A stretch of 64,000 bases of DNA, taken from Chitinophaga sp. 180180018-3 (GTDB lineage: Bacteria; Bacteroidota; Bacteroidia; Chitinophagales; Chitinophagaceae). The position numbers were made by a program, and so were the translations under genes. Each line of letters begins with the position of its first letter. Position 1 is the stretch's first letter. The notes under the pieces are model-generated. The model had not been told where the DNA came from and searched no databases. It saw nothing but the letters and a program-made list of their open reading frames with translations. Shown here one piece after another: positions 16,901 to 26,885 of the stretch. The stretch covers positions 6,014,001-6,078,000 of the forward strand of contig NZ_CP140772.1 in the NCBI RefSeq assembly GCF_037893185.1, given 5' to 3'.

Positions 16901-19900
16901 TGGAAAGTCGCAAAACTTATCAAACAATAGTTATTGTAAAATACTTGTAATTGGACTATTATAGAATGGAAAGCAAACAAAAGCTGTTATTCTTTCTTTC
17001 ATTTCCCTTCTTGTAATTGGACTATTATAGAATGGAAAGGTACTATTATTAATGATGCCTTTGGCAACTATTGCACTTGTAATTGGACTATTATAGAATG
17101 GAAAGTATTTTACAATCGCGTTTGATGGATCCGGCACCCTCTTGTAATTGGACTATTATAGAATGGAAAGTGGACATCACCCGCACAATAACAAACCGCC
17201 TACTAACTTGTAATTGGACTATTATAGAATGGAAAGAAGTCTAATGTGTTCGATCTTTCGCATGATGTTAAACTTGTAATTGGACTATTATAGAATGGAA
17301 AGGAAAATAGTATTTATTGTCAGGTGTTGAACAAAGTACTTGTAATTGGACTATTATAGAATGGAAAGCTCGGTGATGTTCGTTTGAAGCAACCCGGTGC
17401 TTATCTTGTAATTGGACTATTATAGAATGGAAAGCTGGCAAAATGAATCGTAAGACGCGTGAATGGAATGACTTGTAATTGGACTATTATAGAATGGAAA
17501 GTTTATGTTTCCCCTACTGAAAAGTATAAAGAGAAAGACTTGTAATTGGACTATTATAGAATGGAAAGCAATGGATGTTTTGAATACTATTCCATGGGCG
17601 AATACTTGTAATTGGACTATTATAGAATGGAAAGATCACTTTCCAGGCCTGCCTGGGCTAACGTGAATAACTTGTAATTGGACTATTATAGAATGGAAAG
17701 TCGAAAGAGAGCCGCTAATCTGTAATGTTGAATTGGCTTGTAATTGGACTATTATAGAATGGAAAGCTGATTACACGCTTGTAGGCAATGAGTTTATAAG
17801 GGCTTGTAATTGGACTATTATAGAATGGAAAGCTAAGTATAGAAATGTAATAGCTTCTATTTTCTACCTTGTAATTGGACTATTATAGAATGGAAAGAAT
17901 TAACGTCGGACGGAATTACAGATCTTGCATGGGCTTGTAATTGGACTATTATAGAATGGAAAGTCCTGTCTGTGAGCGGGGATGACAGAAAGAAACCTGC
18001 TTGTAATTGGACTATTATAGAATGGAAAGCAGAATCGATGATAGCAATATTGGGCCTCCCGTCACCTTGTAATTGGACTATTATAGAATGGAAAGGTAAT
18101 GAAGCTATCGCGTCCTTTCATCGCCAAGTCACTTGTAATTGGACTATTATAGAATGGAAAGCCAATCAGGAGATATAATTCCTTGTGACAATGGATTCTT
18201 GTAATTGGACTATTATAGAATGGAAAGGAGTATGAGGCTCCAGGTAAGGCGTACTTTACTATAGCTTGTAATTGGACTATTATAGAATGGAAAGACGCGT
18301 ACATATGGGTCACATCCACGCGAATGAATCCTTGTAATTGGACTATTATAGAATGGAAAGGGATTACCGCAAAGGCGGTGGCCGGATTCTTATACTCTTG
18401 TAATTGGACTATTATAGAATGGAAAGTGTCAACATAATTCTCTTCCGCTTTATCGGCAGTTTACTTGTAATTGGACTATTATAGAATGGAAAGAGTGGTC
18501 CGCAGAGGCATCACATTTTTCTGGTTCACTTGTAATTGGACTATTATAGAATGGAAAGAAATTAAGGGCTGAGGCTCTAAAGAATGCGGCCAAGCTTGTA
18601 ATTGGACTATTATAGAATGGAAAGCGATAAACCAATTCTCCTAATGCGTACATCGTTTGCTTGTAATTGGACTATTATAGAATGGAAAGAGAATCGGCGC
18701 CGTTGATGTTCTTCCAGAGGGAGGCTTGTAATTGGACTATTATAGAATGGAAAGAGACCTGCGGTTACATTAGTGAGCAGCTGCTCTTCTTCTTGTAATT
18801 GGACTATTATAGAATGGAAAGGAAGTTATCTGGTACCGTTGCGGGCAAGGCTTATCTACTTGTAATTGGACTATTATAGAATGGAAAGCAATATAATGAC
18901 GTAGTAAGATTTCAGGCTTATTATCTTGTAATTGGACTATTATAGAATGGAAAGCATAGTAGGACGGTAGTAGATAGTGATGGTCTCGGCTTGTAATTGG
19001 ACTATTATAGAATGGAAAGTCAGCACGGAGGGCAAAAGCCAACATCCACGGAATGCTTGTAATTGGACTATTATAGAATGGAAAGCATGCTGAACAAAAG
19101 GTGATATGAAGCATATGAATCCCTTGTAATTGGACTATTATAGAATGGAAAGACAATAATTGTCTCTGCGTTTCCCGGATCTCTTGAACTTGTAATTGGA
19201 CTATTATAGAATGGAAAGAACATCCAGATGTAAGAATAAATAAGACGATATCTTCTTGTAATTGGGCTATTATAGAATGGAAAGAATCCAATGCCGCAAT
19301 CAGTGACGGACAGATGTACCTTGTAATTGGACTATTATAGAATGGAAAGCTGGATAGCAGTCTATCATACCCGGTTCTTTATCGGCTTGTAATTGGACTA
19401 TTATAGAATGGAAAGTTACCTCTACATGCTTACTTATCATCATATGCCGACTTGTAATTGGACTATTATAGAATGGAAAGCGCATAAAAGCAGTTCTGTG
19501 TATTCCTGGCAATCCTGCTTGTAATTGGACTATTATAGAATGGAAAGGGTAGATAAAACTATAGCTCTCTGTTCCTTTGGCCTTCTTGTAATTGGACTAT
19601 TATAGAATGGAAAGGTATCTGCTCTGTGCCTGAAACTACATGTACTGTCCTTGTAATTGGACTATTATAGAATGGAAAGTCTGAGGTTACGCCAACATCG
19701 GTAATCCCGAAGGACTTGTAATTGGACTATTATAGAATGGAAAGTCTTCGCCGGCTTTCCGGTAACGCCCTGAAAACTGCTTGTAATTGGACTATTATAG
19801 AATGGAAACCTAGAATGGTAAGAGGAAACTGTTTACGTTTAGTAACTTGTAATTGGACTATTATAGAATGGAAACGAAGATGTTGAAATGTTGATAGCTA

Positions 19901-20208
19901 ACCCATTTGTACTTGTAATTGGACTATCATAGAATGGAAATTTTATCCCCTCACAGGTGAAGCTGCATTTCCCAATTGCCTGTAATTGGACTACCATAGA
20001 ATGGAAATACTAGAAAAATCGCGACATGATTAACATTCACTGCTGCTTGTAATTGGACTACCATAGAATGGAAAATTTTGCAGCATTGGCTGAGCCAATG
20101 ACCGCAGCTCACTCGCAATTGGACTATCATGGAATGGAAATCCGATATAGATAGTTGGCAGCTCGTCGAAGATCAGGCCTCGTAATTGAACCACAATGGA
20201 ATATTTCT
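13977..20208 (+). CRISPR. CRISPR array, 95 repeat units / 94 spacers
   Basis: A 30-bp repeat (begins CTTGTAATTGG, ends AGAATGGAAAG) recurs every 65-68 bp, giving spacers of 35-38 bp. I located 95 units from 13977 to 20179. Repeats 1-80 look identical; unit 81 (19255) has one A-to-G change. Units 89 and 90 end in C instead of G, and units 91-95 (19912, 19979, 20046, 20112, 20179) gather more changes, the last being barely recognisable. This places the leader next to cas2 and transcription on the + strand. The repeat is only weakly palindromic. Four spacers are variants of one sequence (14931, 15526, 15857, 16316). Confidence 0.99.
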
Positions 20209-20538
20209 GTAATCTGCAACCCACTCTTAGCAATTTAATTACCCACCCACATTTAGGTAAATTATATCAACTATTTTATTTATAGCATTTTACATTTATT
20301 AAAAATATCCAAATAACGCCCTAATTCACCTCAAAAAAATTGTCTCACTCCCCGCTACAACCTTTTATTCCAGCTTCCACTCTTAACAACAACCTAACAC
20401 ATCCCTAACATCCCCCAACAACAATCCCTCATCTTGCAATCAACTACCATCCTCCTCTATTGTTTGTCCCCCAACAATGCCCCCTTTTATTCCACCCTCA
20501 ATCCCGTACCTTTACGTAATTTTTTACATCAATATACT
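20209..20538 (+). other. Non-coding region between array end and DUF2130 gene
   Basis: 330 bp with no gene. The first part is AT-rich. From about 20335 to 20515 the + strand is strongly depleted of G (mostly C, T and A). It ends in a likely promoter (TACCTTTA at 20507-20514). An in-frame ATG at 20434 would extend the next gene by 35 residues, but these look non-coding. Confidence 0.5.
20507..20514 (+). promoter_or_regulatory. Probable -7 element for DUF2130 gene
   Basis: TACCTTTA resembles TAnnTTTG (last base differs) and lies 25 nt before the preferred ATG at 20539. No clear TTTG is seen at the -33 position. Confidence 0.4.
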
Positions 20539-21840
20539 ATGGGAACATCAATCACCTGCCCAAGTTGCAGGCACCAATTTGTCATGGAAGACGCCTTCGC
20601 CGCAAACATCGAGAAAGAAATGCGCGGCAAGATGGAAGACGAATGGAAACGCCGCCTGAAATCACTCCAGGATGAAAAAGATACGCTCCTCTCCGAAAAA
20701 AGTAAAATGGCCCAGGAACGCCGCCAGATAGAGTCATTGAAACAACAACAAGAGGACGAAATAAAACGGCGCGTTGACGAGCAGAAAAAACAACTGCACG
20801 ATAACCTCGAACTGGAACTGCGTAAATCCATCACCGCGGATATGGATAATCAGCTCGCTGTGCTCAGGGAAACCAACCAGGAACAGGAAGAAAAACTGAA
20901 AGAGGCCCGCCGGCTGGAACTCGAATATCTTCGCAAAGAACAGGACCTGAAAAGCAGAGAAGAAGAACTGGAAATTGACCTGCAGAAAAAACTGCTCGAA
21001 GCCCGCTCAGAACTGGCCGACAAAATCCGTAAAGAAGAAGCAGAACGCAATCAGCTAAGAGAAACGGAGCATCACATGCGGCTGAAAGAACTGGAAAAAC
21101 AACTGGAAGATCAACGCAGGCTCGCGGAAGAAATGAAACGCCGAGCCGAACAGGGTTCCACCCAGCTGCAGGGAGAAGTACAGGAACTGGTACTGGAAGA
21201 AATGCTGCGCGTTCACTTCCCCTTCGATGAAGTAACACCCGTAGGCAAAGGCATCCGCGGCGCCGATTGCGTGCAGCTGATCCGTAATCAATACGGGCAG
21301 GAATGCGGCCGGATTATTTACGAAAGCAAGCGTACCAAGGAATTCATCAAAGACTGGGTGGAAAAGCTGAAAGCCGATATGCGCAGCCAGGGCGTTGATG
21401 TGGCTATCCTGGTGACGCAAACCATGCCGAAAGACATGGAACGCTTCGGTGAAAAAGAAGGCATATGGATCTGCACCTTCACTGAAGTAAAAGCACTGGC
21501 ATATGTGCTGCGCGATGGTATCATCAAAGTTGCTACCAAACTGCGCTCTCAGGAAAACAAAGGCGATAAGATGCATATGCTCTATGAATACCTCACCGGC
21601 GGCGAATTTGCAGAGCAATGGAAAGCCATCCGCGAAGGCTTCATGGCCATGCGCTTATCCATTCAACGCGAACGCGACGCCATGGAAAAACTCTGGAAAG
21701 CCCGCGAAAAACAACTGGAAAAGGTACTGCTGAACGCTGCACATATCAAAGGCTCCATCGAAGGCATCGCCGGTAACGACTCCGTAGACCTTCACCTGTT
21801 GGAAGATGCTGCAGACGAACTGCTCGATTCATCACTATAA
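20539..21840 (+). CDS. DUF2130 coiled-coil protein
   Basis: A 433-aa protein. The N-terminus holds a CPSCRHQF zinc-ribbon-like motif. About residues 20-215 are a long, highly charged coiled coil rich in Glu, Lys, Arg and Gln, and the C-terminal part (about 230-400) is the conserved DUF2130 domain (VTPVGKGIRGADCVQLIRN, IIYESKRTKEFIKDWVEKLK, DVAILVTQTMP). The family is uncharacterised; the domain has features suggestive of a restriction-endonuclease-like fold (E-S-K motif), which is inference. I chose the ATG at 20539 because similarity begins there. It is followed 8 nt later by a HAD hydrolase gene. Confidence 0.85.
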   Translation: MGTSITCPSCRHQFVMEDAFAANIEKEMRGKMEDEWKRRLKSLQDEKDTLLSEKSKMAQERRQIESLKQQQEDEIKRRVDEQKKQLHDNLELELRKSITADMDNQLAVLRETNQEQEEKLKEARRLELEYLRKEQDLKSREEELEIDLQKKLLEARSELADKIRKEEAERNQLRETEHHMRLKELEKQLEDQRRLAEEMKRRAEQGSTQLQGEVQELVLEEMLRVHFPFDEVTPVGKGIRGADCVQLIRNQYGQECGRIIYESKRTKEFIKDWVEKLKADMRSQGVDVAILVTQTMPKDMERFGEKEGIWICTFTEVKALAYVLRDGIIKVATKLRSQENKGDKMHMLYEYLTGGEFAEQWKAIREGFMAMRLSIQRERDAMEKLWKAREKQLEKVLLNAAHIKGSIEGIAGNDSVDLHLLEDAADELLDSSL

Positions 21841-21848
21841 ACGATAGC

Positions 21849-22463
21849 ATGCAACAACCTGAAAACATTATTTTCGACCTGGGCGCTGTACTGATAGACT
21901 GGAACCCAAGACATCTCTACCGCAAAATATTTTCTTCCGAAACAGCGATGGAAAATTTTCTCGACACCATATGTACATCCGATTGGAATGAAGTACAGGA
22001 CGAAGGCAGAACGCTGGCCGAAGGTACCAGTATCCTTGTAGAACGCTTCCCGGAACAGGAAGCCAATATCCGCGCCTACTACGGCAGATGGACGGAAATG
22101 CTCGCCGGCGAAATTGAAGGCACTAAAGATATTCTGAAGCACCTGAAAGATAGCGGGCAATACAAACTGTATGCACTCACCAACTGGTCCGACGAAACAT
22201 TTCCACTCGCCTGGGAAATATATCCGTCCCTCCATTGGTTCGATGGCATCGTCGTATCAGGCCGCGAGAAAATGCGCAAACCTTCTCCTGCTTTCTTTCA
22301 ATTGCTATTAGACCGTTATAACATCAATGCATCTACATCGTTGTTCATCGACGACAACTTCCGTAATATAAAAGCGGCCCGTGAGTTTGGTATCGACAGC
22401 ATACATTTTGAACATCCGGAGCAGTTAAAAACAGAATTAGAAAAGAGAGATATAAAAATTTAG
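21849..22463 (+). CDS. HAD-family phosphatase (YihX-like)
   Basis: A 204-aa HAD subfamily IA hydrolase. Motif I is IIFDLGAVLIDWNP with Asp10 as the nucleophile; the second Asp of the usual DxD is Gly, as in YihX-type phosphatases. Motif II is ALTNW, motif III is around RKPSPAFF and motif IV is SLFIDDNFRN. A helical cap lies between motifs I and II. Such enzymes act on small sugar phosphates such as glucose-1-phosphate; the substrate here is unknown. It is 8 nt after the DUF2130 gene and likely co-transcribed. Confidence 0.88.
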   Translation: MQQPENIIFDLGAVLIDWNPRHLYRKIFSSETAMENFLDTICTSDWNEVQDEGRTLAEGTSILVERFPEQEANIRAYYGRWTEMLAGEIEGTKDILKHLKDSGQYKLYALTNWSDETFPLAWEIYPSLHWFDGIVVSGREKMRKPSPAFFQLLLDRYNINASTSLFIDDNFRNIKAAREFGIDSIHFEHPEQLKTELEKRDIKI

Positions 22464-22667
22464 GTTATTATATTAACCGCTATGTTTGTTAACCTTTCTT
22501 CTACTTTAGGATTTCATTAACACCCGAAACCTAAACCTTCTGTAACAATCAGTTGTCTAATCCGTTCAATGAACAGGAATACGGAATAAACATGTTTGTA
22601 AGGACACCAATCTGAAAGGTGCTCACCGTTAACCTTAATATCTATTTGTTAATTAATACGCTAGGAT

Positions 22668-23306
22668 ATGAAAAGAATTTTGATTTTACTGAGTGCCGCT
22701 GCTGCAGTGGTAGCGATGGTTTCATTCAGCAGCTGTAAGAAAGATCCCTTGAAAGACATGACTGATGAGGAATCACGGATTTACATTACCAACCACGATA
22801 AAACTGCTGATTTTACTTCTTATTCTACTTTTAGTATAGTTGATTCGGTGGTAGTATTAACGCGTACAGACAGTGCTAAAAAAGCGCTGACTGATTACGA
22901 CCAGAAGCTCATTGCATCTGTTACGGCTGCTATGCAGCAACGTGGTTACACGCTGGTACCCAGGGCTGCAAAGCCTGATCTGGCGGTTAACCTGACCCGT
23001 ATCGACAATTCCTACACCAACATTTCCTGGAACCCCGGATGGTGGGGCGGCTGGGGCTACTGGGATCCAGGTTACTGGGGATTCCCCGGTGGTGGCTGGT
23101 ACTGGCCTGATTACTACACTATTTACCGTGTAAATGAAAAACAGGTGGCCGTCGATGTTTTCGATTTAAGAAATCCTAAAAACGGAAAATTCACCGCTGT
23201 GTGGAATGCACTTTGGCGCGGCTCTGGCGTATGGAATATCAACAATGTTGATACTATGGTACAGGCCTCTTTTGCACAGTCTCCTTACCTGAGCAAAACC
23301 AGGTAA
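22668..23306 (+). CDS. DUF4136 lipoprotein
   Basis: A 212-aa protein with a lipoprotein signal peptide (MKRILILLSAAAAVVAMVSF, then the lipobox SSC). The mature region has TADFTSYSTFSIVD, as in DUF4136 proteins, and a very Gly/Trp/Tyr-rich loop (WNPGWWGGWGYWDPGYWG, about residues 123-140). The C-terminal part, with AVDVFDLRNPKNGKFTAVWN, completes the domain. It is probably outer-membrane anchored, of unknown function. It is followed 41 nt later by a beta-barrel gene, suggesting a two-gene envelope operon. Confidence 0.85.
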   Translation: MKRILILLSAAAAVVAMVSFSSCKKDPLKDMTDEESRIYITNHDKTADFTSYSTFSIVDSVVVLTRTDSAKKALTDYDQKLIASVTAAMQQRGYTLVPRAAKPDLAVNLTRIDNSYTNISWNPGWWGGWGYWDPGYWGFPGGGWYWPDYYTIYRVNEKQVAVDVFDLRNPKNGKFTAVWNALWRGSGVWNINNVDTMVQASFAQSPYLSKTR

Positions 23307-23347
23307 GCAGGAATAATGTGATTTAGAACTTTTAAACTGACAGGAAG

Positions 23348-23968
23348 ATGAAAAAGATATTAAACTGGATATTGATTTTTGCAGGATGTTTTACTGCTCA
23401 GGCAGTATCCGCACAGGTTCGTCCACCTTTATCTGTGGATATCAATTACTCCATTGCCCAACCCCTCGGTTCCCTGAAAGACTATGCTGATAAAACCAGC
23501 TTCCGTGGCTGGAGTGCAGGCCTGCAATATCAACTGAACAATCAACTGGCTGTTGGCTTACGCTCCGGATTCCAGGATTTTTACCAACGTGTGCCGCGTG
23601 CTGTGTATCCGGATAAACAAGGTGATGTATCTGCTGTACAAACACGTACGCTGCAGGTTATTCCAATTCAGGCAACAGTGAGCTATGCCTTTACCAAACC
23701 GGAATCGCCGGTTATTCCTTACGCAACTGTAGGTGTGGGTGTAGCCAATATGAATTATGAAAAATACTGGGGCGAATTTGTGGAAAAAGACAACAGCTGG
23801 CGCTTTATGGTCAGCCCCGAATTTGGTATCAACGTACCTTTCGGAAAAGCTTCCCCGGTTATGTTCAATGCCAATGTGCGCTACAATTATGCGCCGTATA
23901 ATATGAACGAAATCACCAGCTTCAACAGCGTCCAGGGAAACATTGGTTTGAAATTTCACCTGAACTAA
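23348..23968 (+). CDS. Outer-membrane beta-barrel protein
   Basis: A 206-aa protein with a signal peptide (cleavage after SAQ, about residue 25). Alternating amphipathic strands follow (for example LAVGLRSGFQDF, ATVSYAFTK, YATVGVGVANMNY, GNIGLKFHLN) and it ends in an aromatic/hydrophobic strand. The size fits an eight-stranded barrel of the OmpA/OmpW-like type. No ligand can be inferred. It is co-directional with the DUF4136 lipoprotein and followed by a strong terminator at 24010. Confidence 0.8.
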   Translation: MKKILNWILIFAGCFTAQAVSAQVRPPLSVDINYSIAQPLGSLKDYADKTSFRGWSAGLQYQLNNQLAVGLRSGFQDFYQRVPRAVYPDKQGDVSAVQTRTLQVIPIQATVSYAFTKPESPVIPYATVGVGVANMNYEKYWGEFVEKDNSWRFMVSPEFGINVPFGKASPVMFNANVRYNYAPYNMNEITSFNSVQGNIGLKFHLN

Positions 23969-24009
23969 GCTTATTATCCATATTCAAGGAAGAACAAGTG
24001 ATGGCAGGA

Positions 24010-24046
24010 GTCCCGTTCGCATACCGGCGGACGGGACATTTTTTTT
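24010..24046 (+). terminator. Rho-independent terminator
   Basis: GTCCCGT pairs with ACGGGAC across a 14-nt loop and leads into eight T residues. It ends the DUF4136/beta-barrel transcript just before the convergent apbE gene. Confidence 0.8.
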
Positions 24047-25061
24047 AGAACTCCATGTATTGTTTAAATCCTTTACTAAAAGCCTCCTTAATAGTACCGT
24101 CTTTATCCTTATATATGAAGATGGCCTCCAGGTCATATTCTCTATGCTTTTCAATAAATGCAAGGCCCTTGCCGACCCCCATCAGTATAAGCGGATTATC
24201 AAACGCATCCGCTGTAAAACAATCTTTCGCGATCACCGTTACACTGATGATATTGTTATGCAATGCAATCCCTGTAAGCGGATTGATCGTATGCGCAAAA
24301 CGTGTTTTTCCCTGATCAAAAAAACGGCGGTAGTTACCACTGGTAGCAATACCTTTATCCATCAGGCGTACAATACCCTGTACCGGTTCGTAAGTGGTAT
24401 CGCCCGGTGAAGGCCGCTCTATACCCACGCTCCAGGTTTTGTGCTGGTGATTATGCCCGCTCGCACACAGCTCCCCGCCTACATCCACGAGGTAGTTATG
24501 AATGCCCTTTGATGCCAGAAAACGCCCCAGTACATCTACTGTATATCCCTGGGCAATGCCATTGCAATCGATCTGTACCCCTTTTTTTGTTGTATACAGG
24601 CGATTCCCTTTCACACGCAGATAACGGGAACCTATATACGTCATCGTAGCTGCAATACTGTCTTTCGGAGGAATTCCCCTGAAGGTAGGCTTCGAAACCC
24701 CAAAGCCCCAGAGATATACCAGCGGCTTTACGGTGATATCAAATAATCCGCTGGTGGCTTTGTTAGTGAACAAGGCTTTCTCCACCACCGCCTTCATATG
24801 TTCATCCATCTCTACATCACCGGTTTCATTGAACCGGTTGATCAGTGAACCGGGCTTATACAGGGAAAGCGACTGATCGATTACTGCAAATACGGAGTCA
24901 ATACCTTGCTGCAAAGAAGTTGTGTCGGCCGACAGGTATTTCACGATATAGTAGGTGCCTTGCGCCTTGCCCTCGCAGGCCATCAGTTTCATAGCAGGCA
25001 CCTGTTGCGCCACGGCAGCTGCGCTCCATAACAATGCAGTCGCCAGAAATAATTTCTTCAT
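24045..25061 (-). CDS. apbE: FAD:protein FMN transferase (ApbE)
   Basis: A 338-aa exported flavin transferase. The N-terminal signal peptide ends near AVAQQ. ApbE motifs are GTYYIVKYLSAD, LSLYKPGSLINRFNETG, DCNGIAQGYTVDVLGRFL and YLVDVGGELCASG; the C-terminal TINPLTG and metal-site region (FTADAFDNPLILMG) follow. ApbE attaches FMN to Thr of partner proteins such as Nqr/Rnf subunits in the periplasm. No such partner lies in the window. It is 27 nt downstream of the acyl-CoA dehydrogenase gene on the same strand. Confidence 0.93.
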   Translation of the reverse strand: MKKLFLATALLWSAAAVAQQVPAMKLMACEGKAQGTYYIVKYLSADTTSLQQGIDSVFAVIDQSLSLYKPGSLINRFNETGDVEMDEHMKAVVEKALFTNKATSGLFDITVKPLVYLWGFGVSKPTFRGIPPKDSIAATMTYIGSRYLRVKGNRLYTTKKGVQIDCNGIAQGYTVDVLGRFLASKGIHNYLVDVGGELCASGHNHQHKTWSVGIERPSPGDTTYEPVQGIVRLMDKGIATSGNYRRFFDQGKTRFAHTINPLTGIALHNNIISVTVIAKDCFTADAFDNPLILMGVGKGLAFIEKHREYDLEAIFIYKDKDGTIKEAFSKGFKQYMEF

Positions 25062-25088
25062 TCAAAAATCAATATAAAAAACTAACAG

Positions 25089-26267
25089 CTATCTGAATCC
25101 ATCTAATCCTGTTACATCCATTCCTGTTATCAGCAAATGTACTTCATGCGTTCCTTCATAAGTCATCACACTTTCCAGGTTCATCATATGCCTCATCACC
25201 GGAAACTCGCCGGTGATACCCATTCCACCTAAAATGGTCCTTGCATTACGGGCAATATTCGCGGCTACTTCACAGGAGTTGCGCTTCGCCATGGATATCT
25301 GGGCAGGCGTTGCTTTACCTTCATTCTTCAGTACGCCAAGACGCCAGTTGAGCAACTGCGCTTTCGTGATCTCGGTGATCATTTCCGCCAGCTTTTTCTG
25401 TGTCAGCTGAAAACCTCCAATCGGCCTGCCGAACTGAATACGCTCTTTGGAATAGCGCAACGCAGTATCATAGCAGTCCATCGCAGCTCCTATCACTCCC
25501 CATGCAATCCCGTACCGGGCGGAAGAAAGACAGGTAAGCGGCCCTTTCAGCCCTTTTACACCAGGAAGTATATTTGCTTTGGGAACCTTTACATTATCAA
25601 ATACCAGCTCACCGGTAGCACTCGCTCTCAGGCTCCATTTGCCCTTAGTTTCGGGCGTAGTGAACCCTTGCATACCTCTTTCCACTATCAGCCCTCTAAT
25701 GGTACCTGACTCATCTTTTGCCCAAACAACGGCAATATCAGCAAAGGGTGCATTGGAGATCCACATCTTTGCTCCGTTCAGGATCACATGGTCTCCATCC
25801 TCCTTAAAGTTGGTGATCATTCCTCCCGGATCTGAGCCATGATCCGGCTCTGTAAGCCCGAAGCAGCCCATCAGCTCTCCGGTAGCCAGCTTTGGCAAAT
25901 ACTTCCGTTTCTGCTCCTCACTGCCGAATGTATAGATAGGGAACATCACCAATGAGCCCTGTACCGAGGCGGTAGAGCGGATGCCACTGTCGCCCCGTTC
26001 CAACTCCTGCATCATCAGCCCGTAAGCAATGTAATCCATTCCTCCACCTCCGTATTCCACCGGAATCGTAGGGCCGAAACACCCCAATTCTCCCAGCTTG
26101 TCAAGGATCTGCGTGGGAAACGTTGCCCGCTGGCAGTAGTCCTCTATAATAGGCGATACTTCCTTCTTTACCCATTGCCGCACGGCATTGCGTATAAGAA
26201 GATGTTCTTCTTTCAGCAATTCGTCTACAGCAAAATAATCAGGCGACTGAAACTGATCTTGTTGCAT
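25089..26267 (-). CDS. Acyl-CoA dehydrogenase, glutaryl-CoA dehydrogenase type
   Basis: A 392-aa FAD enzyme of the acyl-CoA dehydrogenase family. It has PVEYGGGGMDYIAYGLMMQE near residues 75-95, GCFGLTEPDHGSDPGGM (FAD/substrate loop, about 134-150), SARYGIAWGVIGAAMDCYD, QFGRPIGGFQLTQKKLA and the C-terminal MTYEGTHEVHLLITG with the catalytic Glu. Length and motifs are closest to glutaryl-CoA dehydrogenase, which oxidises and decarboxylates glutaryl-CoA to crotonyl-CoA in lysine/tryptophan breakdown. Substrate specificity is inferred. It starts at an ATG and is followed by apbE. Confidence 0.85.
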   Translation of the reverse strand: MQQDQFQSPDYFAVDELLKEEHLLIRNAVRQWVKKEVSPIIEDYCQRATFPTQILDKLGELGCFGPTIPVEYGGGGMDYIAYGLMMQELERGDSGIRSTASVQGSLVMFPIYTFGSEEQKRKYLPKLATGELMGCFGLTEPDHGSDPGGMITNFKEDGDHVILNGAKMWISNAPFADIAVVWAKDESGTIRGLIVERGMQGFTTPETKGKWSLRASATGELVFDNVKVPKANILPGVKGLKGPLTCLSSARYGIAWGVIGAAMDCYDTALRYSKERIQFGRPIGGFQLTQKKLAEMITEITKAQLLNWRLGVLKNEGKATPAQISMAKRNSCEVAANIARNARTILGGMGITGEFPVMRHMMNLESVMTYEGTHEVHLLITGMDVTGLDGFR

Positions 26268-26295
26268 TTGCTTTTACAGGTTTAGTTCTAAATAT

Positions 26296-26370
26296 AGTGA
26301 ATTACGAACGAATGAAGAATTACGAATTACGATGAGCAGGCACTCAGGGTGAATTATACTAAAATTACGA
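26296..26370. repeat. Single-arm fragment of the AATTACG-type repeat
   Basis: GAATTACGAACGAATGAAGAA and a further GAATTACGAATTACG resemble the arms of the palindromes at 26884 and 27892, but no opposite arm follows. It is probably a decayed or partial copy. Confidence 0.35.
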
Positions 26371-26396
26371 TGTTGCAGTTGTGTTTTAATTCGGCG

Positions 26397-26404
26397 TAAG
26401 TTTG
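26397..26404 (+). promoter_or_regulatory. -7 element for YciI-like gene
   Basis: TAAGTTTG matches TAnnTTTG exactly and lies 25 nt before the ATG at 26430. Confidence 0.55.
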
Positions 26405-26429
26405 TACCTTCCCGTCAAATTCGGACTTT

Positions 26430-26885
26430 ATGGCAAGCAAAGTCATGCCTGCGCTTTTGCTGTTGGGATTTTTGGTTGTTATGATGCTCTCATTTCATCC
26501 TACACCATCACAATCAGTGTCGCCATATGTGGTGGTTCCTCAAACTCAATCAGCTCAGTCAACACAATCAGATACTAATCAGTCACTAAAACGTTACTGG
26601 ATGGTTTTTCTCAAAAAAGGACCATTACGTAATCAGGATTCTATTACTGCTGCCAGGATACAACATGCTCATCTGGCTGGCATCAATCACCTGGTGGCTG
26701 CCGGCAAACTGGTAGTTGCAGGACCATTCGAAAATGACAACGATTTTCTGGGAATTTTTATCATGGACTGCCCGGACAGCCTCGAAGCAGCAGGCCTCGT
26801 AAGTAAAGATCCCGCCGTAGCAGCAGGAAGGTTGATCTTTGAGATCAGACCCTGGTGGACGAAGAAGAACTGCATCTTTAAATAA
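26430..26885 (+). CDS. Exported YciI-like protein
   Basis: A 151-aa protein with a hydrophobic N-terminal segment (about 6-22, ALLLLGFLVVMMLSF), a Ser/Gln/Thr-rich linker (about 25-52) and a C-terminal YciI-type ferredoxin-fold domain (RYWMVFLKKGP to FEIRPWW). That domain includes the conserved His (QHAHLAGINHL) and Asp (FIMDCPDS) regions. YciI-family domains occur alone or fused; few have a known activity. The leader suggests periplasmic location or a membrane anchor. It is convergent with pyrF, with a long palindrome between them. Confidence 0.8.
   Translation: MASKVMPALLLLGFLVVMMLSFHPTPSQSVSPYVVVPQTQSAQSTQSDTNQSLKRYWMVFLKKGPLRNQDSITAARIQHAHLAGINHLVAAGKLVVAGPFENDNDFLGIFIMDCPDSLEAAGLVSKDPAVAAGRLIFEIRPWWTKKNCIFK

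Noticed and set aside
13977..20208. Many open frames with repeated peptides such as FPFYNSPIT, FHSIIVQLQ and CNWTIIEWK
   Set aside because: These are translations of the CRISPR repeat in different frames, not proteins.
20434..20538. 35-residue N-terminal extension of the DUF2130 protein
   Set aside because: The extension lies in G-depleted non-coding DNA and spans the likely promoter; the zinc-ribbon start at 20539 fits the family.
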